12,304 nt of DNA, from NCBI GenBank assembly GCA_002315995.1, contig DCHN01000086.1, forward strand, positions 1 to 12,304, read 5' to 3'. Below, piece after piece: positions 11,891 through 12,304 of the stretch; the first letter of the stretch is position 1; every line of letters begins with the position of its first letter. This DNA comes from Bacteroidales bacterium UBA1751 (GTDB taxonomy: Bacteria; Bacteroidota; Bacteroidia; Bacteroidales; UBA932). Made by a program: the position numbers and the translations under genes. The notes below the pieces were generated by a model. It searched no databases and was not told the origin of the DNA. It was given only the letters and a program-made list of their open reading frames with translations.

Positions 11891-12304
11891 TTAATCTCTT
11901 TCGAAAATATCACGGGAGTAGACCTTCTCCCGCACGTCATCAAGGCACGAATCGTACCTGTTGGCAATAATTGCATCAGACTCTCTTTTGAAAGTCTCCA
12001 GGTCATTCACAATGAGTGAACCAAAGAAGCGCTCGCCCGAAGGAAGAGTTGGCTCATAAATAACGACTGAAGCACCCTTGGCCTTGATACGTTTCATCAC
12101 CCCCTGAATACTGCTCTGCCTGAAATTGTCGCTGTTTGACTTCATTGTAAGCCTGAAAACTCCAATGGTCACACTCTTCTCAGACTTCGAATCATACAAA
12201 CTGTTGCACCCGTACGCATAGTACCCAGCCTTACGCAGCACCTGGTCGGCAATAAAATCCTTTCTCGTCCTGTTGCTCTCAACAATGGCCGACATAATAG
12301 TCTG
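11891..12304 (-). CDS. UDP-glucose 6-dehydrogenase, C-terminal part (5' end outside window)
   Basis: The visible 137 codons are the UDP-binding C-terminal domain of a UDP-glucose dehydrogenase, which oxidises UDP-glucose to UDP-glucuronate with NAD for capsule or exopolysaccharide synthesis. Recognisable stretches are QTIMSAIVESNRTRKDFIAD, FRLTMKSNSDNFRQSSIQGV, MKRIKAKGASVVIYEPTL and DAIIANRYDS, ending KVYSRDIFERD. The frame continues through the ATG at 12295 to the window edge, so that ATG is internal. The catalytic Cys and NAD-binding domains lie outside. The gene ends 111 bp before the beta-helix gene starts and is probably a separate unit. Confidence 0.88.
   Translation of the reverse strand, partial: QTIMSAIVESNRTRKDFIADQVLRKAGYYAYGCNSLYDSKSEKSVTIGVFRLTMKSNSDNFRQSSIQGVMKRIKAKGASVVIYEPTLPSGERFFGSLIVNDLETFKRESDAIIANRYDSCLDDVREKVYSRDIFERD

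Overview
The window looks like chromosomal DNA of a Bacteroidales bacterium. Three lines of evidence point there: promoters of the Bacteroidetes type (TTG/TTTG, about 20 nt, then TAnnTTTG), a tmRNA whose tag reads GENNYALAA, and a gene set typical of the order (lipoprotein flavodoxin, a Cthe_2159-like beta-helix lipoprotein cotranscribed with an ECF sigma factor, and a PYTVPAGFF-type small membrane protein). Genus is not resolved.

Left flank (1-3723): the 5' part of a REP-associated (Y1/HUH) transposase gene runs off the left edge on the minus strand. Next come plus-strand genes for methylthioadenosine/S-adenosylhomocysteine nucleosidase, a lipid-anchored flavodoxin and an aldose-1-epimerase-like enzyme. 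The spaces between them hold REP-like palindromes (GGCCAGACACRGG family), a 96-bp promoter-like module present twice, and a 73-bp tandem repeat just before ssrA.

Centre (3724-8665): ssrA (tmRNA), with promoter and terminator, is followed by a compact island bounded by 135-bp identical direct repeats (4107-4241 and 8531-8665). Each repeat starts with the last 14 nt of tmRNA and ends with the ssrA terminator stem. The island carries a DUF2442 gene, an HTH/zinc-peptidase plus PIN-nuclease pair of toxin-antitoxin type, and three mutually overlapping genes: DUF4417, a basic histidine-rich protein, and an acidic arginine-free protein. No integrase is visible between the repeats. GTGTGTGTA motifs and near-identical terminator hairpins recur at the left end, after the first gene and at the right end, so the island looks modular.

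Right flank (8666-12304), all minus strand: a four-gene unit read from high to low coordinates (beta-helix lipoprotein, ECF sigma factor, small membrane anti-sigma-like protein, Spy/CpxP-like periplasmic protein) with gaps of 6 nt or overlaps. At the right edge is the C-terminal part of UDP-glucose 6-dehydrogenase.

The most interesting material is the integrase-less ssrA island and its DUF4417/basic/acidic gene triplet, which has the layout of an effector with an immunity or antitoxin partner but matches no system I can name.
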